A stretch of 64,000 bases of DNA from Bradyrhizobium sp. 141 (GCF_023074055.1 NZ_JADPKR010000053.1:124001-188000), one strand, 5' to 3'. Shown: positions 52,699 through 61,916, counted from the stretch's first letter. The notes: generated by a model from the letters alone, not told the origin. Numbers and translations: made by a program.

Positions 52699-53658
52699 AT
52701 GACATTCGTTCATTTCCGGCCGATGGCTCCATCGCACCAGGCGAAATCGTCCCAATCTGCCCGTAGCTTGCTGATGGCGCTGGCCGTCGGCACCTGCCTG
52801 CTCACGGGCCTGCCCGCCGCCGAGGCTCAGGCTCCTGCCAAGCGGCCCCCGGCGGCACCTCAGGCCACGCCGCAGGTCGCGCCCCAGGCCGCCCCGCAGG
52901 CCGTGCCCGGCTTCTGGGATCCGCGGCGGCGACCGGAACGGCCGGACCTGTCGCGTCTGACCGTGATCCGCTTCCTGACCGAGACCGACTATCCGCCGTT
53001 CAATTACACCGGCGCTGACGGCAATCCCGCCGGCTTCAATGTCGATCTCGCCCGGGCGCTGTGCGAGGAGATCAAGGTCACCTGCACCGTGCAGATGCGC
53101 CGCTTCGAGACGCTGGTCGATGCGCTCTCCTCCAACCGCGGCGATGCCATCATCGCTTCGATGGCGGTGAGCCCGCAGCTGCGCGCCCGGGTCGACTTCA
53201 CCGATCCCTACTACCGCGTGCCGGCGCGCTTCGCCTCGCGCAAGGACGCGGTGATGCCGGAAATCCGGCCTGAATATCTCGAGGGCAAGAAGGTCGGCGT
53301 CATCGCCGGCTCCGCGCACGAGGCCTATCTCAAGGCCATGTTCACCGACGCCGAGCTGCATCCCTATCCCAACGACGACGCGATGCGCGCCGCTTTGCGC
53401 AAGGGCGAGGTCGATTTCATCTTCGGCGACGCCATCTCGCTCGCGTTCTGGATCAACGGCACCGATTCCGGCGATTGCTGTGCCTTCTCCGGCGGTCCCT
53501 TCGTCGAGAGTCGTTTCTTCGGCGAAGGCATCGGCATCGCCGTGCGCAAGGGCAACGACGTGCTGCGCCAGGCCCTGAACTGGGCGCTGTTCCGCGTCTG
53601 GGAAAAAGGCCGCTACACCGATCTGTGGCTGCGGTATTTTTCGGTGAGCCCGTTTTAA
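52699..53658 (+). CDS. Orphan solute-binding protein (family 3)
   Basis: 319 residues. Signal peptide (SLLMALAVGTCLLTGLPAAEA), then a Pro/Ala/Gln-rich linker (about 45-75) and a family 3 binding domain: IRFLTETDYPPFNYTGADGNPAGFNVDLARALCEEI, DAIIASMAVSPQLRARVDFTDPYYRVPARFA and EGKKVGVIAGSAHEAYL. It has the arginine (binding the ligand carboxylate) and Asp expected for amino-acid ligands. No permease or ATPase gene is adjacent, so it either serves a transporter elsewhere or works as a sensor. A start at residue 9 is possible. Confidence 0.85.
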   Translation: MTFVHFRPMAPSHQAKSSQSARSLLMALAVGTCLLTGLPAAEAQAPAKRPPAAPQATPQVAPQAAPQAVPGFWDPRRRPERPDLSRLTVIRFLTETDYPPFNYTGADGNPAGFNVDLARALCEEIKVTCTVQMRRFETLVDALSSNRGDAIIASMAVSPQLRARVDFTDPYYRVPARFASRKDAVMPEIRPEYLEGKKVGVIAGSAHEAYLKAMFTDAELHPYPNDDAMRAALRKGEVDFIFGDAISLAFWINGTDSGDCCAFSGGPFVESRFFGEGIGIAVRKGNDVLRQALNWALFRVWEKGRYTDLWLRYFSVSPF

Positions 53659-53688
53659 TTCCACTGCTCTTGCGGCGAGCGAGCTGCC

Positions 53689-53798
53689 GTAGGGTGGGCA
53701 AAGGCGCGTAAGCGCCGTGCCCACGTCTTCGGAATGGTGGGCACGCTTCCGCCTTCGCTCTTCGAGCTACGGCGGACAAGTCGCTTTGCCCACCCTAC
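53689..53798. repeat. Family C intergenic repeat, copy 2
   Basis: Arms GTAGGGTGGGCAAAGGCGCG and GCTTTGCCCACCCTAC, with about 20 extra bp in the right arm compared with copy 1. Confidence 0.9.
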
Positions 53799-53892
53799 GA
53801 TTCTCGCAATGACGGTGGAGGCGCCTGCACCCCCTCACAAATTGCATTCTGCCCGGAAATCGCTATTTTCCGCGACCCGGAGGCCCTTCTTG

Positions 53893-55536
53893 ATGTCCGT
53901 TATCGATCCCAACATGAACCCGAGCGATTTGCGTGCGCTCGCCGAACAATCCAACGCCTGGCCGTTCGAGCAGGCGAAGGCCATTGTCGCGCGGCTGAAG
54001 AAGAGCCCGAAGGACGAGGTGCTGTTCGAGACCGGCTACGGGCCGTCAGGCCTGCCGCATATCGGCACGTTCGGTGAGGTCGCGCGCACCTCGATGGTAC
54101 GGCACGCTTTCCACGTGCTGACCGAGGACAAGATCAAGACACGCCTGCTCGCCTTCTCCGACGACATGGACGGGTTTCGGAAAGTGCCCGACAACGTCCC
54201 CAACAAGGAGATGCTGGCCGAGCATCTCGGCAAGCCGCTGACGCGGGTGCCGGATCCGTTCTCGAACGAATATCCGTCGTTCGGGCACCACAACAATGCG
54301 CGGCTGCGCGCGTTCCTCGATCATTTCGGCTTCGACTACGAGTTCGCGAGCTCGACCGACTACTACACATCAGGCCGCTTCGACGCGACGTTGCTGAAGA
54401 TGCTCGCCGCCTACGACAAGGTGATGGCGATCATCCTGCCGACGCTCGGTCCCGATCGCCGCGCGACCTATTCGCCGTTCCTCCCGATCAGCAAGACGAC
54501 GGGTGTCGTGCTGCAGGTGCCGATGATCCGGCGCGACGTCGCGGCTGGCACGGTGACCTATGTCGACCCTGATACGAACCAGGAAGTCGAAACATCAGTC
54601 ACCGGCGGCAACGTCAAGTGTCAGTGGAAGGCCGACTGGGCGATGCGCTGGGTCGCGCTCGGCGTCGACTACGAGATGGCCGGCAAGGACCTGATTGATT
54701 CGGTGAAGCTGTCCGGCGCGATCGCCAGGGCGCTCGGCGCCACGCCGCCCGAAGGCTTCAATTACGAGCTCTTCCTCGACGAGCAGGGCCAGAAGATCTC
54801 GAAGTCCAAGGGCAACGGCCTCACCATCGACGAATGGCTGCGCTACGCCTCGCCGGAATCGCTGTCGCTGTTCATGTATCGCGAGCCGAAGGCGGCCAAG
54901 CGACTCTATTTCGACGTCATCCCGCGCAACGTCGACGACTATCAGCAGTTCATCGACGGCTTTGCCAAGCAGGATGGCAAGCAGCAGCTCGGCAATCCGA
55001 TCTGGCACATCCACAACGGCCATCCGCCGAAGGGCGACATGCCCGTCACCTTCCAGCTTCTGCTGACGCTGGTGTCGTCGTCGAACGCAGAGAATGCCGA
55101 GACGCTGTGGGGCTTCATCGGCCGCTACCGCCCGGGCGTGAGCCCCCAGACGCATCCGAAGCTCGACGCCATGGTCGGCTACGCCATCAATTATTATCGC
55201 GACTTCGTCGCGCCGACGAAGCAATTCCGCGTCCCCACGGAGACCGAGCGCGCCGCACTTCAAGACCTGCGCGATGCGCTGTCACAGCTTGGGCCGGACG
55301 CATCGGCCGAGGACATCCAGAACGTCGTCTACGAGATCGGCCGCCGCGAGCCGTTCCTCGATCAGGTCAAGAAGGGCAAGGACGGCCGGCCCGGCGTCAC
55401 GCTGGACTGGTTCAACATGCTCTATCAGGTCCTGCTCGGCCAGGAGAAGGGCCCGCGCTTCGGCTCCTTCGTCGCGGTGTACGGCGTGCAGAACGCGGTC
55501 AACATGATCGACGGCGCGCTGGCGCGGAGTGCGTGA
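53893..55536 (+). CDS. lysK: Lysyl-tRNA synthetase, class I
   Basis: 547 residues from ATG 53893. Charges tRNA-Lys. It has the class I signatures [21 protein letters not shown] (HIGH-type, here HIGT) and [18 protein letters not shown] (KMSKS-type KISKS), with the class I core [35 protein letters not shown] between them. This is the archaeal-type LysRS1, the usual form in Alphaproteobacteria, unrelated to the class II LysS. A longer start upstream is in frame but adds about 50 unconserved residues. Confidence 0.96.
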   Translation: MSVIDPNMNPSDLRALAEQSNAWPFEQAKAIVARLKKSPKDEVLFETGYGPSGLPHIGTFGEVARTSMVRHAFHVLTEDKIKTRLLAFSDDMDGFRKVPDNVPNKEMLAEHLGKPLTRVPDPFSNEYPSFGHHNNARLRAFLDHFGFDYEFASSTDYYTSGRFDATLLKMLAAYDKVMAIILPTLGPDRRATYSPFLPISKTTGVVLQVPMIRRDVAAGTVTYVDPDTNQEVETSVTGGNVKCQWKADWAMRWVALGVDYEMAGKDLIDSVKLSGAIARALGATPPEGFNYELFLDEQGQKISKSKGNGLTIDEWLRYASPESLSLFMYREPKAAKRLYFDVIPRNVDDYQQFIDGFAKQDGKQQLGNPIWHIHNGHPPKGDMPVTFQLLLTLVSSSNAENAETLWGFIGRYRPGVSPQTHPKLDAMVGYAINYYRDFVAPTKQFRVPTETERAALQDLRDALSQLGPDASAEDIQNVVYEIGRREPFLDQVKKGKDGRPGVTLDWFNMLYQVLLGQEKGPRFGSFVAVYGVQNAVNMIDGALARSA

Positions 55537-55543
55537 GGCTCTT

Positions 55544-55630
55544 GTAGCCCGGATGGAGCGAAGCGAAATCCGGGGGTCTTCACGAGCGGCATCAGCGGTC
55601 CCGGATTGCGCTTCGCTCCATCCGGGCTAC
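55544..55630. repeat. Family B intergenic repeat, copy 2
   Basis: Arms GTAGCCCGGATGGAGCGAAG and GCTTCGCTCCATCCGGGCTA, inner AAATCCGG/CCGGATT. Confidence 0.9.
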
Positions 55631-55641
55631 GAGACTTCCGC

Positions 55642-56394
55642 TCAAATCGACCGCAGCACGTAACGCCGATTATCCTTCTGCACCGGGCGCGCGTTCATCG
55701 GATAGAGCTTTGCGAAGGCGGCGACATCCGTGGCCGAGACCTGGATCGGGTCGGTCAGCAGCAGCCATTCGACCACCTCCGAGCAGGGCGGCGTCGTCAG
55801 CGAGCCGGGATAGCGGAAATAGCTGAGCCGCTGCGGCAGCATGGCGTGGGGATCGATGCCCGCATCCGCCTTCACCGCGGGGCCTTCCGCCGTCGGCATG
55901 GTCTTGACGATCTTGCCGAAGGCCGCGTTCGGCCTGCCCTCGGCCATCAGCACGCCGACCACGGCGAGCCCGCCGGCCTCGTTGCGATGGACGAAATGCG
56001 CCTCCATCGGAAAATTCTTGCCGCCGATCATGTGCTCGCTCGGCCGGTGGAAGTGCACCTGAAGCAGCTTGTACTTGACGTTGCCGAGCATGAGTGTGCT
56101 GCCCTCGGCGAAGTCGAGCTGGATCGTATGCCCGTTGTTCACGATGGTGTCGGCGCTGTTGCCCCAGTTCAGCTTCAACGCAGGCAATTGCGACTTGACG
56201 GTCGCCTCGATGTCGATCGGGGATTGTTGCAGGCCGATACCGCAGGCCTTGTTGGCCGCGTCGAGATCGCCCCATTTGGCCGGAGCGCCGGCGCCCTCAT
56301 AGCTCCAATGCGCGCCTTCGGCGGCGAAGGCCGGCTTGCAGAGCGGACAGAGCGCAAGACCCGCCAGGGCCTTCAACGCGTGACGGCGATTCAT
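55642..56394 (-). CDS. Alpha-carbonic anhydrase, exported
   Basis: 250 residues. Tat-like signal (RRHALKALAGLALCPLCKPAFA). Mature sequence starts HWSYEGAGAPAKWGDL and QQSPIDIEATV, as in alpha-CAs. Zinc ligands: the two His in LLQVHFHRPSEH and the third in MEAHFVHRN. LTTPPCSEVVEWLLL contains the conserved Thr that orients the zinc hydroxide. Acts in the periplasm on CO2/bicarbonate. Cys pairs (KACG/PPCSE) probably form the structural disulfide. Confidence 0.93.
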   Translation of the reverse strand: MNRRHALKALAGLALCPLCKPAFAAEGAHWSYEGAGAPAKWGDLDAANKACGIGLQQSPIDIEATVKSQLPALKLNWGNSADTIVNNGHTIQLDFAEGSTLMLGNVKYKLLQVHFHRPSEHMIGGKNFPMEAHFVHRNEAGGLAVVGVLMAEGRPNAAFGKIVKTMPTAEGPAVKADAGIDPHAMLPQRLSYFRYPGSLTTPPCSEVVEWLLLTDPIQVSATDVAAFAKLYPMNARPVQKDNRRYVLRSI

Positions 56395-56499
56395 TGTATT
56401 CCCCTAAGATAAAGCTGGAGCGGTAATATGCCGCAACCTATGCGAGAGGGCCGGTGAGTCGCAATGGCGATCGGGGACGATCGCGAGCTCGCGGCAGGT

Positions 56500-57111
56500 T
56501 CACGCCTTCTGGCGGAATGTCTCCAGCACGGCCGCGACGATCTTCTGTCCGTTTCTGCGCAGCTTCCTGGAATCGTCCGCGTGCGGGAGCAACAGCCCGA
56601 TCTTGCAGATCATGGCGTCGATCATCCGGCTCAGCAGATCGACATCGTCCGCGTTCAATTCGCCATCGCGCTTCAGGGCCCGCAACGTCGCGATCAGCAG
56701 CGCGGTCGGATAGGTCTCCTCGATCTCGCGATAGCGCGGCTCGCCGAGCACGGCCTGCGCTTCCTGGATGACGATGCGCGCATAGTCCGGCTCTTCGCAG
56801 GCATCGAGATAGGCGTCGATGCCGGCGCTGAGACGATCCCAGATCTTGCGCTCGCCCCGTGCCGCGGCCTCGATCCTGGCTGCGGCCTCGCGCTGCATGG
56901 CGACCACCACGGCGTCGAACAGTGCCTTCTTGTCCTCGAAGTGATGGTAGAACGCGCCGCGCGTGACCCGCGCCGCCCGCGAGATCGCCTCCATGCCGGC
57001 CGCCTGAAATCCGTTGGCCGCAAACGCCTCGCGGCCAGCATCGAGCAGCGCCTGCCGCGTGGCCTCGCTGTACTCTTCCCGACGACTCTTCGGAGGATCC
57101 TTCGTCCGCAT
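56500..57111 (-). CDS. TetR family transcriptional regulator
   Basis: 203 residues from ATG 57111. N-terminal helix-turn-helix QALLDAGREAFAANGFQAAGMEAISRAARVTRGAFYHHFEDKKALFDAVV is classical TetR. The C-terminal ligand-binding part is helical. It is divergent from a broken NTF2-like gene and a DUF3237 gene; a 17 bp palindrome in the intervening 93 bp is its likely operator. Effector unknown. Confidence 0.93.
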   Translation of the reverse strand: MRTKDPPKSRREEYSEATRQALLDAGREAFAANGFQAAGMEAISRAARVTRGAFYHHFEDKKALFDAVVVAMQREAAARIEAAARGERKIWDRLSAGIDAYLDACEEPDYARIVIQEAQAVLGEPRYREIEETYPTALLIATLRALKRDGELNADDVDLLSRMIDAMICKIGLLLPHADDSRKLRRNGQKIVAAVLETFRQKA

Positions 57112-57128
57112 CGCGCGCAACCTAATAC

Positions 57129-57173
57129 TTGACGCGCAGGTATCAAACCGCATATAACATACATAATGTATGT
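57129..57173 (+). promoter_or_regulatory. Promoter with overlapping TetR-type operator
   Basis: TTGACG (57129-57134), 18 nt, then TATAAC (57153-57158) form a promoter reading right. ACATACAT-A-ATGTATGT (57157-57173) is an 8-bp perfect inverted repeat with a one-base centre overlapping the -10 and start site, exactly where a repressor would block. Confidence 0.55.
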
Positions 57174-57204
57174 ATTAGACACGTTGGATGTACAGAGGCG
57201 AGCG

Positions 57205-57526
57205 ATGGACGGCAAACGCATGTTCGAGCTGGCGGATAGGCTGGCGATCGCGAAGAGCCGGCAGGATGTCGCTGCGGCGCTGGAGGTTCTGCATCCGGAT
57301 ATGGTGCTGGAGACGCCGGCCTTCGGCACCCGGGTGCAGGGCCTCGCGGACAACGAGCGCATCCTGACGCGCCGAGCTGCCGGTGTTCATCACCTTTGCC
57401 TTTCGTGACGACAGAATCGCGCATGAACGCTTCGTCTTCGATCTCTCCGAGCTCTGCGCCCAATCCGGCGTCTCGACCGATGCGGTCAGGCGCAAGCTGT
57501 TTGGCGACACCGTGCAGGCGGCCTAG
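57205..57526 (+). pseudogene. Broken NTF2-like/SnoaL gene (internal deletion with frameshift)
   Basis: The N-terminal part begins at ATG 57205 (DGKRMFELADRLAIAKSRQD...MVLETPAFGTRVQG) and is in frame 1. After ERILTR (about 57372) the frame stops at 57408. The sequence continues in another frame as ELPVFITFAFRDDRIAHERFVFDLSELCAQSG to the stop at 57524-57526. A normal member of the family needs roughly 40-50 residues between these blocks, so the likely event is a deletion that also shifted the frame. It lies directly downstream of the TetR-controlled promoter. Confidence 0.7.
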
Positions 57527-57571
57527 ATCGCTGACACCCTTCCGTCCACGACTACCGGGGAGCATCAGACC

Positions 57572-58063
57572 ATGGCCGATCCACGCGTGAAGTCCGCCGG
57601 TGACCTTGCGACCCGGCATCTCTTCGACATCGTCGTCGATCTCGATCCGCGCCTCAATTTCGGCGCGGGGCCTGTCGGGCAGCGCGTGCTGTTCGGCGCA
57701 GCCAAGGGCTCGTTCGAAGGCCCGCGCTTGCGCGGCGAGGTGCTGCGGGGCGGCGGCGACTGGGCATTGTTTCGCGCCGACGGCGCCATGACACTCGATG
57801 TCCGTCTGTCGCTGCGCACGCATGACGGCGAGCTGATCTACATGACCTATGGCGGCCGCTGGGTGACGCCGCCGGGTTTGCGCGCCGAGATGGCGGATCC
57901 GGCGCGACGCACCAAGGTCGATCCCGCCGGATATTACTTCCGCACCAATCCGCTGTTCGAAACCGGCTCGCAAACCTATGCCTGGCTCAACGACATCGTC
58001 TGCGTCGGCAAGGGCTATCTCGTCGAAGGCGCCGTCGCCTATAAGATTTTCGAAGTGCTGTGA
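57572..58063 (+). CDS. DUF3237 family protein
   Basis: 163 residues. LFDIVVDLDPRLNFGAGPVGQRVLFGAAKGSFEGPRLRGEVLRGGGDWALFRADGAMTLDVRLSLRTHDGELIYMTYGGRW is the diagnostic DUF3237 block. DPAGYYFRTNPLFETGSQTYAWLNDIVCVGKGYL follows. A beta-barrel-like protein of unknown function, often found next to catabolic genes and TetR regulators. It is the surviving gene of the small operon that begins with the broken NTF2-like gene. Confidence 0.88.
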   Translation: MADPRVKSAGDLATRHLFDIVVDLDPRLNFGAGPVGQRVLFGAAKGSFEGPRLRGEVLRGGGDWALFRADGAMTLDVRLSLRTHDGELIYMTYGGRWVTPPGLRAEMADPARRTKVDPAGYYFRTNPLFETGSQTYAWLNDIVCVGKGYLVEGAVAYKIFEVL

Positions 58064-58113
58064 AGCCGCCTGTCGGTTCAACGAGAGCCCCGTGACCGGA
58101 ACTGTCTCCGCAA

Positions 58114-58767
58114 TCACTGGCTGGCCCAGACGATCCGCGCGATCCAGGCGAGGTCACTCACCGAGATCGTCCGTGCCACTTGCGACGCATCGAGCGGCTG
58201 CAAGTCCAACGCCTTCGCCGTGCGGCGCTTCAGCGTCGCGATCGTCACCTCGTCCGTCCTCGTCTTCACCACGACGCGATCGCCCTTGCGGATCGGCGTG
58301 CCGGGCGAGACCAGGATGATGTCGCCGTCGCGATAGGCAGGCTGGAGCGCATCGCCGGAAATCTCCAGCGCAAAGGCGTGGTCGTCCTCGGCGGTGGGAA
58401 GCGCGATCTCGGTCCAGCCCTTGCCGGCGGGAAGGCCGGACTCGTCGAAAGCGCCGCTCGCGCCGGCCAGCGCGAAGCCGAGCAGCGGTACCGAGCGGCC
58501 GTCGCCGGCGTCGTCGTCGACCAGCCTCGCAAAGCTGTCGATCGAGGCGCCGGCCGCCGCCAGCGCCTTTGCGATCGATTCGGTCGAGGGCCAGCGCTCG
58601 CGGCCGTCAGAGGTGACGCGCTTCGACCTGTTAAAGGTGGTGGGATCGAGCCCCGCGCGCCTGGCAAGGCCGGACGGCGACAGACCGGCGCGCTCCGCCA
58701 GCCGATCCAGCGCGACCCAGATCTGGTCGTGAGTCAGTATCCTCTGCGCTTTGGCCTGTCTGACCAT
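58114..58767 (-). CDS. HTH plus LexA-fold (S24) repressor without catalytic dyad
   Basis: 217 residues from ATG 58767. N-terminal helix-turn-helix VALDRLAERAGLSPSGLARRAGLDPTTFNRSKR, then a LexA/S24-like C-terminal domain: ALEISGDALQPAYRDGDIILVSPGTPIRKGDRVVVKTRTDEVTIATLKRR. In active LexA-like proteins GDSM carries the nucleophilic Ser and EVTVKR the Lys. Here these read GDAL (A140) and EVTIAT (A177), so both catalytic residues are Ala. It may act as a non-cleavable regulator. Upstream lies a family H repeat. Confidence 0.87.
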   Translation of the reverse strand: MVRQAKAQRILTHDQIWVALDRLAERAGLSPSGLARRAGLDPTTFNRSKRVTSDGRERWPSTESIAKALAAAGASIDSFARLVDDDAGDGRSVPLLGFALAGASGAFDESGLPAGKGWTEIALPTAEDDHAFALEISGDALQPAYRDGDIILVSPGTPIRKGDRVVVKTRTDEVTIATLKRRTAKALDLQPLDASQVARTISVSDLAWIARIVWASQ

Positions 58768-58861
58768 GGAAGGCCCAGCCCGTCGCAACCCAGGAAAACT
58801 GTCCTCAAATCAACCGGTTTTCCGGTTTTCGCGCAAGAGGCGGCGGGAGAAGCGATTTCAA

Positions 58862-58950
58862 CTCAGACGGACACCGGTTCGTGTCCAGAAAACGCGCCAA
58901 ACAGAAATTTAGAGCCTCGATCCGATTTCATCGGAACGGAATTGGCTCTA
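58862..58950. repeat. Family H intergenic repeat
   Basis: GGACACCGGTTCGTGTCC hairpin (58870-58887), then AGAGCC...GATCCGATTTCATCGGAAC...GGCTCT (58911-58950), two linked palindromes. The adjacent GGGGCGGCC/GGTCGCCCC stem near 58968 may be a terminator-like hairpin. Confidence 0.7.
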
Positions 58951-59059
58951 AGCCTTGAGTTCGGAAGGGGCGGCCTTTACGGTCGCCCCGGGGTTTTAAG
59001 GACCCGCAATAGACGAAAAAACCCAAAAGACTCAAAGAGCAAACAGGGCTGCGGTAGCG

Positions 59060-59404
59060 GTGGTCAAGATCTACAAAATCTGTCCGGCCTCGGCTTGGCG
59101 CGAGGCGGAACGACAGGGTGTCTACCGGGGCAGCGCGGACGATGCGCGCGACGGATTCATCCATTTCTCGACCGCTGCCCAGGTTCCCGAAACCCTCCGC
59201 AAGCACTATTTCGGGCAGCGCGCGCTGTTCCTGGTCGAGGTCGACGGCGACGCGCTCGGAGCTGAGCTGCGTTGGGAGCGCTCGCGCAATCACGAGCTGT
59301 TTCCACATCTCTATGGCGAGCTCGATCTCGGCGCGGTGATCGCTGTGACGAACCTCAACATGCGCTCCGACGGCGGCCACGACACTCCGGAGCTGTTGCC
59401 GTGA
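59060..59404 (+). CDS. DUF952 family protein
   Basis: 114 residues from a GTG start. IYKICPASAWREAERQGVYRGSADDARDGFIHFSTAAQVPETLRKHYFGQ is the typical DUF952 beginning; FPHLYGELDLGAVIAV follows. The fold resembles ADP-ribosyltransferase-like small proteins, but no activity is established. The stop overlaps the pyrD start (GTGA), so the two are translationally coupled, a common arrangement in Alphaproteobacteria. Confidence 0.88.
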   Translation: MVKIYKICPASAWREAERQGVYRGSADDARDGFIHFSTAAQVPETLRKHYFGQRALFLVEVDGDALGAELRWERSRNHELFPHLYGELDLGAVIAVTNLNMRSDGGHDTPELLP

Positions 59405-60498
59405 TCCGCGCTTTCGACGCCTTTTCGCTGCCGGTGCTGCGCTGGCTCGATCCGGAAGACGCGCATCGCCTCGCGATCCAGGGCCTGCGCTTCCTGCCGC
59501 CGATCAAGCCGCGCGCTGACGATCCCAAGCTCGCGATGCGCGCCTTCGGGCTCAACTTTCCCAATCCGATCGGCATGGCCGCGGGTTTCGACAAGAGCGC
59601 AGAGGTGCCGGACGCGTTGCTGCGGCTCGGCTTCGGCTTCGTCGAGATCGGCTCGGTGACGCCGAAGCCGCAGAGCGGCAATCCGCGGCCGCGATTGTTC
59701 CGGCTCGAGCGCGACGAAGCGATCATCAACCGCATGGGTTTCAACAATGACGGCGCAGAGGTCGCGTTGCGCCGGCTCGCCGCACGCGCGCAGCACGGCG
59801 GCATCGTCGGCGTCAATGTCGGCGCCAACAAGGATTCGCCGGACCGCGTTGGCGACTACGTCAAGCTGATCGAGACCTTTGCGCCGGTCGCGAGCTATTT
59901 CACCGTCAATGTCTCCTCGCCGAATACGCCCGGCCTGCGCAATCTGCAGGAAGGCGCGCTGCTCGACGATCTCCTCGCGCGCGTGATCGACGCCCGCGAG
60001 CGGGTGCGCCAGAAGGCCGGCGACACGCCGGTGCTGCTCAAGATCGCGCCGGATTTGAGCCTTGCCCAGCTCGACGACGTCGTGCAGGTCGCGCGCTCGC
60101 GCCGGGTCGACGGCATGATCGTGTCGAACACGACCATCGCGCGGCCGAGCACGCTGCGCGAGGAGATGCGCGCCAAGGAGCAAGGCGGCCTGTCCGGCCG
60201 GCCGCTGTTCCGCCTGTCGACGCGGATGGTCGCGGAGACCTATGTGCGTGTCGAGGGTGCATTCCCGCTGATCGGCGTCGGCGGCGTGGACTCCGGCGGC
60301 GCTGCGCTGACGAAAATCCGCGCCGGCGCCAGCCTGATCCAGCTCTATTCGTCGCTGGTCTACAAGGGCCTCGGTCTCGTCGACGAGATCAAGCGCGATC
60401 TCACCTCGACGCTGCTCCGCACGGGGCGGGATTCCTTGTCCGAGATCGTCGGCGCGGATGCGGCGACGCTCACGGCGGAAGACTGGCCGGGGATGTGA
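59401..60498 (+). CDS. pyrD: Dihydroorotate dehydrogenase (quinone), class 2
   Basis: 365 residues from GTG 59401. Oxidises dihydroorotate to orotate and passes electrons to the quinone pool. N-terminal membrane-associating helices FDAFSLPVLRWLDPEDAHRLAIQGLRFLPP are the class 2 mark. FMN site: IGMAAGFDKSAEVPDALL and VEIGSVTPKPQ; catalytic Ser region FTVNVSSPNTPGLRNLQ; then LLKIAPDLS, VSNTTIARP and LIGVGGVDSGGAALTKIRAGASLIQLYS. Overlaps the DUF952 gene by 4 bases. Confidence 0.96.
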   Translation: MIRAFDAFSLPVLRWLDPEDAHRLAIQGLRFLPPIKPRADDPKLAMRAFGLNFPNPIGMAAGFDKSAEVPDALLRLGFGFVEIGSVTPKPQSGNPRPRLFRLERDEAIINRMGFNNDGAEVALRRLAARAQHGGIVGVNVGANKDSPDRVGDYVKLIETFAPVASYFTVNVSSPNTPGLRNLQEGALLDDLLARVIDARERVRQKAGDTPVLLKIAPDLSLAQLDDVVQVARSRRVDGMIVSNTTIARPSTLREEMRAKEQGGLSGRPLFRLSTRMVAETYVRVEGAFPLIGVGGVDSGGAALTKIRAGASLIQLYSSLVYKGLGLVDEIKRDLTSTLLRTGRDSLSEIVGADAATLTAEDWPGM

Positions 60499-60508
60499 GG
60501 CGCTGCGC

Positions 60509-60593
60509 GTAGCCCGGATGGAGCGCAGCGCAATCCGGGAATCCGTCCGCAGGCTCGAAGGCCCCGGATTACGCTGCGCTCCATCCGGGCTAC
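60509..60593. repeat. Family B intergenic repeat, copy 3
   Basis: Arms GTAGCCCGGATGGAGCGCAG and CTGCGCTCCATCCGGGCTAC, inner CAATCCGG/CCGGATTA. It lies between the convergent pyrD and MATE genes. Confidence 0.9.
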
Positions 60594-61915
60594 GGCTTCG
60601 AGAACGTCGCCCTGAACTGTGTCGGATAGCGCGCGGCCTGCAAGCCGCCACGCGAGAGGTAGGAGGCCATCAGCGCGCACCACAGTCCGGCATTGCCGAA
60701 CGATTGCAGCGCCCACCAGGTGCCGAGGAAGATCGCGAGCGAGGCCAGCATCAGATTGCGCATCTCGCGCACCCAGGTCGCGCCGATATAGATGCCGTCG
60801 AAGCCGAAGGCGAACACGCCGGGGATCGGCGCAAGCACGACGAACGGCAGGAATTCGCGCGCGGCACGGCGGACGTCTTCGCTCGCCGTCATGAAATCGA
60901 TCAGGGCCGGCCCGCACAGCGCGAACAGCACCGCGACGACGATTGCAAAGCCGAGCCCCCACAGCAGCACCAGCCGGGTCGAATCGGCAAATCCCTTTGC
61001 ATCGCGTGCACCGAGGGTGCGGCCGCACAGCTGCTGCGCCGCGTTGGCGAGACCGTCGAGGAAGAAGGCGCTGACCAGCAGGAAGTTGTTGAGCACGGAG
61101 TTGGCGGCCAGCGTGACGTCGCCGGCCTGCGCGCCCTTGGCGGTGAAGAACAGGAACACGGCGATCAGCGCCGCGGTGCGGATCATGATGTCGGAATTCA
61201 CCGCCAGCATCCGCAACAGCTTCTCGCGGTCGAGCAGCGTCCTGTACGGCACTGCGAAGCCGCCCTCGGCGTAATGGCGGCAGACGATCACGCCGAGGGC
61301 GAACCCGACCGCTTCCGACAACAGCGCTGAGATCGCGGCACCGGCGATGCCGTTATCGTAGACCAGCACCAGCAGGATCGTCGCCGCCATGTTGACGAGA
61401 TTGATGACGACCTGAAGCAACAAGGCTGAATTGGCGCGGGCCTTTCCGATCAGCCAGCCGAGGATGACATAGTTGGCGAGCGCGAACGGCGACGACCAGA
61501 TCCGGATCTTGAAGTAGGTCTTCGCGGCGTGCGTCACCCCCTCGCTGCCGCCCATGAGGTCGAACAGCAGAGCGGCCAGCGGCAGTTGCAGCACGATCAG
61601 CGCAACGCCGATCAGGCCGGCAACGATGAAGCCGCGTGCCAGGATCGCGGCCGGCTCGCGCACCTCGCCCGCGCCCAGCGACTGCGCGGTGAAGGCGAGC
61701 GTGCTCATGCGCAGGAAGCCAAACAGCCAGAACAGGCAGTCAAAGATCACCGACGCGATCGCGACGCCGCCGAGCAGCGCGGCATCGTCGAGCCGCCCGA
61801 TCGCCGTGGTTGAGACAATGCCGATCAGCGGCGTGGTCAGGTTCGCGACCATCGCAGGACCGGCGATGGCGAACACCTGGCGGGAGCCGATCTTGAGGGG
61901 AATGGGCGCGTGCAT
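60590..61915 (-). CDS. MATE family efflux transporter
   Basis: 441 residues from ATG 61915, with about 12 membrane segments. IAGPAMVANLTTPLIGIVSTTAIGRL, FGFLRMSTLAFTAQSLGAGE and LANSVLNNFLLVSAFFLDGLANAAQQLCGRTLGAR follow the DinF-like branch of the MATE family (Na+- or H+-coupled drug/metabolite export). Its start lies 2 bp downstream of the end of the MBL-fold gene on the same strand, so the two form an operon. Confidence 0.92.
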   Translation of the reverse strand: MHAPIPLKIGSRQVFAIAGPAMVANLTTPLIGIVSTTAIGRLDDAALLGGVAIASVIFDCLFWLFGFLRMSTLAFTAQSLGAGEVREPAAILARGFIVAGLIGVALIVLQLPLAALLFDLMGGSEGVTHAAKTYFKIRIWSSPFALANYVILGWLIGKARANSALLLQVVINLVNMAATILLVLVYDNGIAGAAISALLSEAVGFALGVIVCRHYAEGGFAVPYRTLLDREKLLRMLAVNSDIMIRTAALIAVFLFFTAKGAQAGDVTLAANSVLNNFLLVSAFFLDGLANAAQQLCGRTLGARDAKGFADSTRLVLLWGLGFAIVVAVLFALCGPALIDFMTASEDVRRAAREFLPFVVLAPIPGVFAFGFDGIYIGATWVREMRNLMLASLAIFLGTWWALQSFGNAGLWCALMASYLSRGGLQAARYPTQFRATFSKP

Positions 61916-61916
61916 C

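Noticed and set aside
52699..53658. Possibility that the orphan binding protein begins an ABC operon
   Set aside because: The next gene is lysK, separated by a repeat; there is no permease or ATPase gene within several kilobases.
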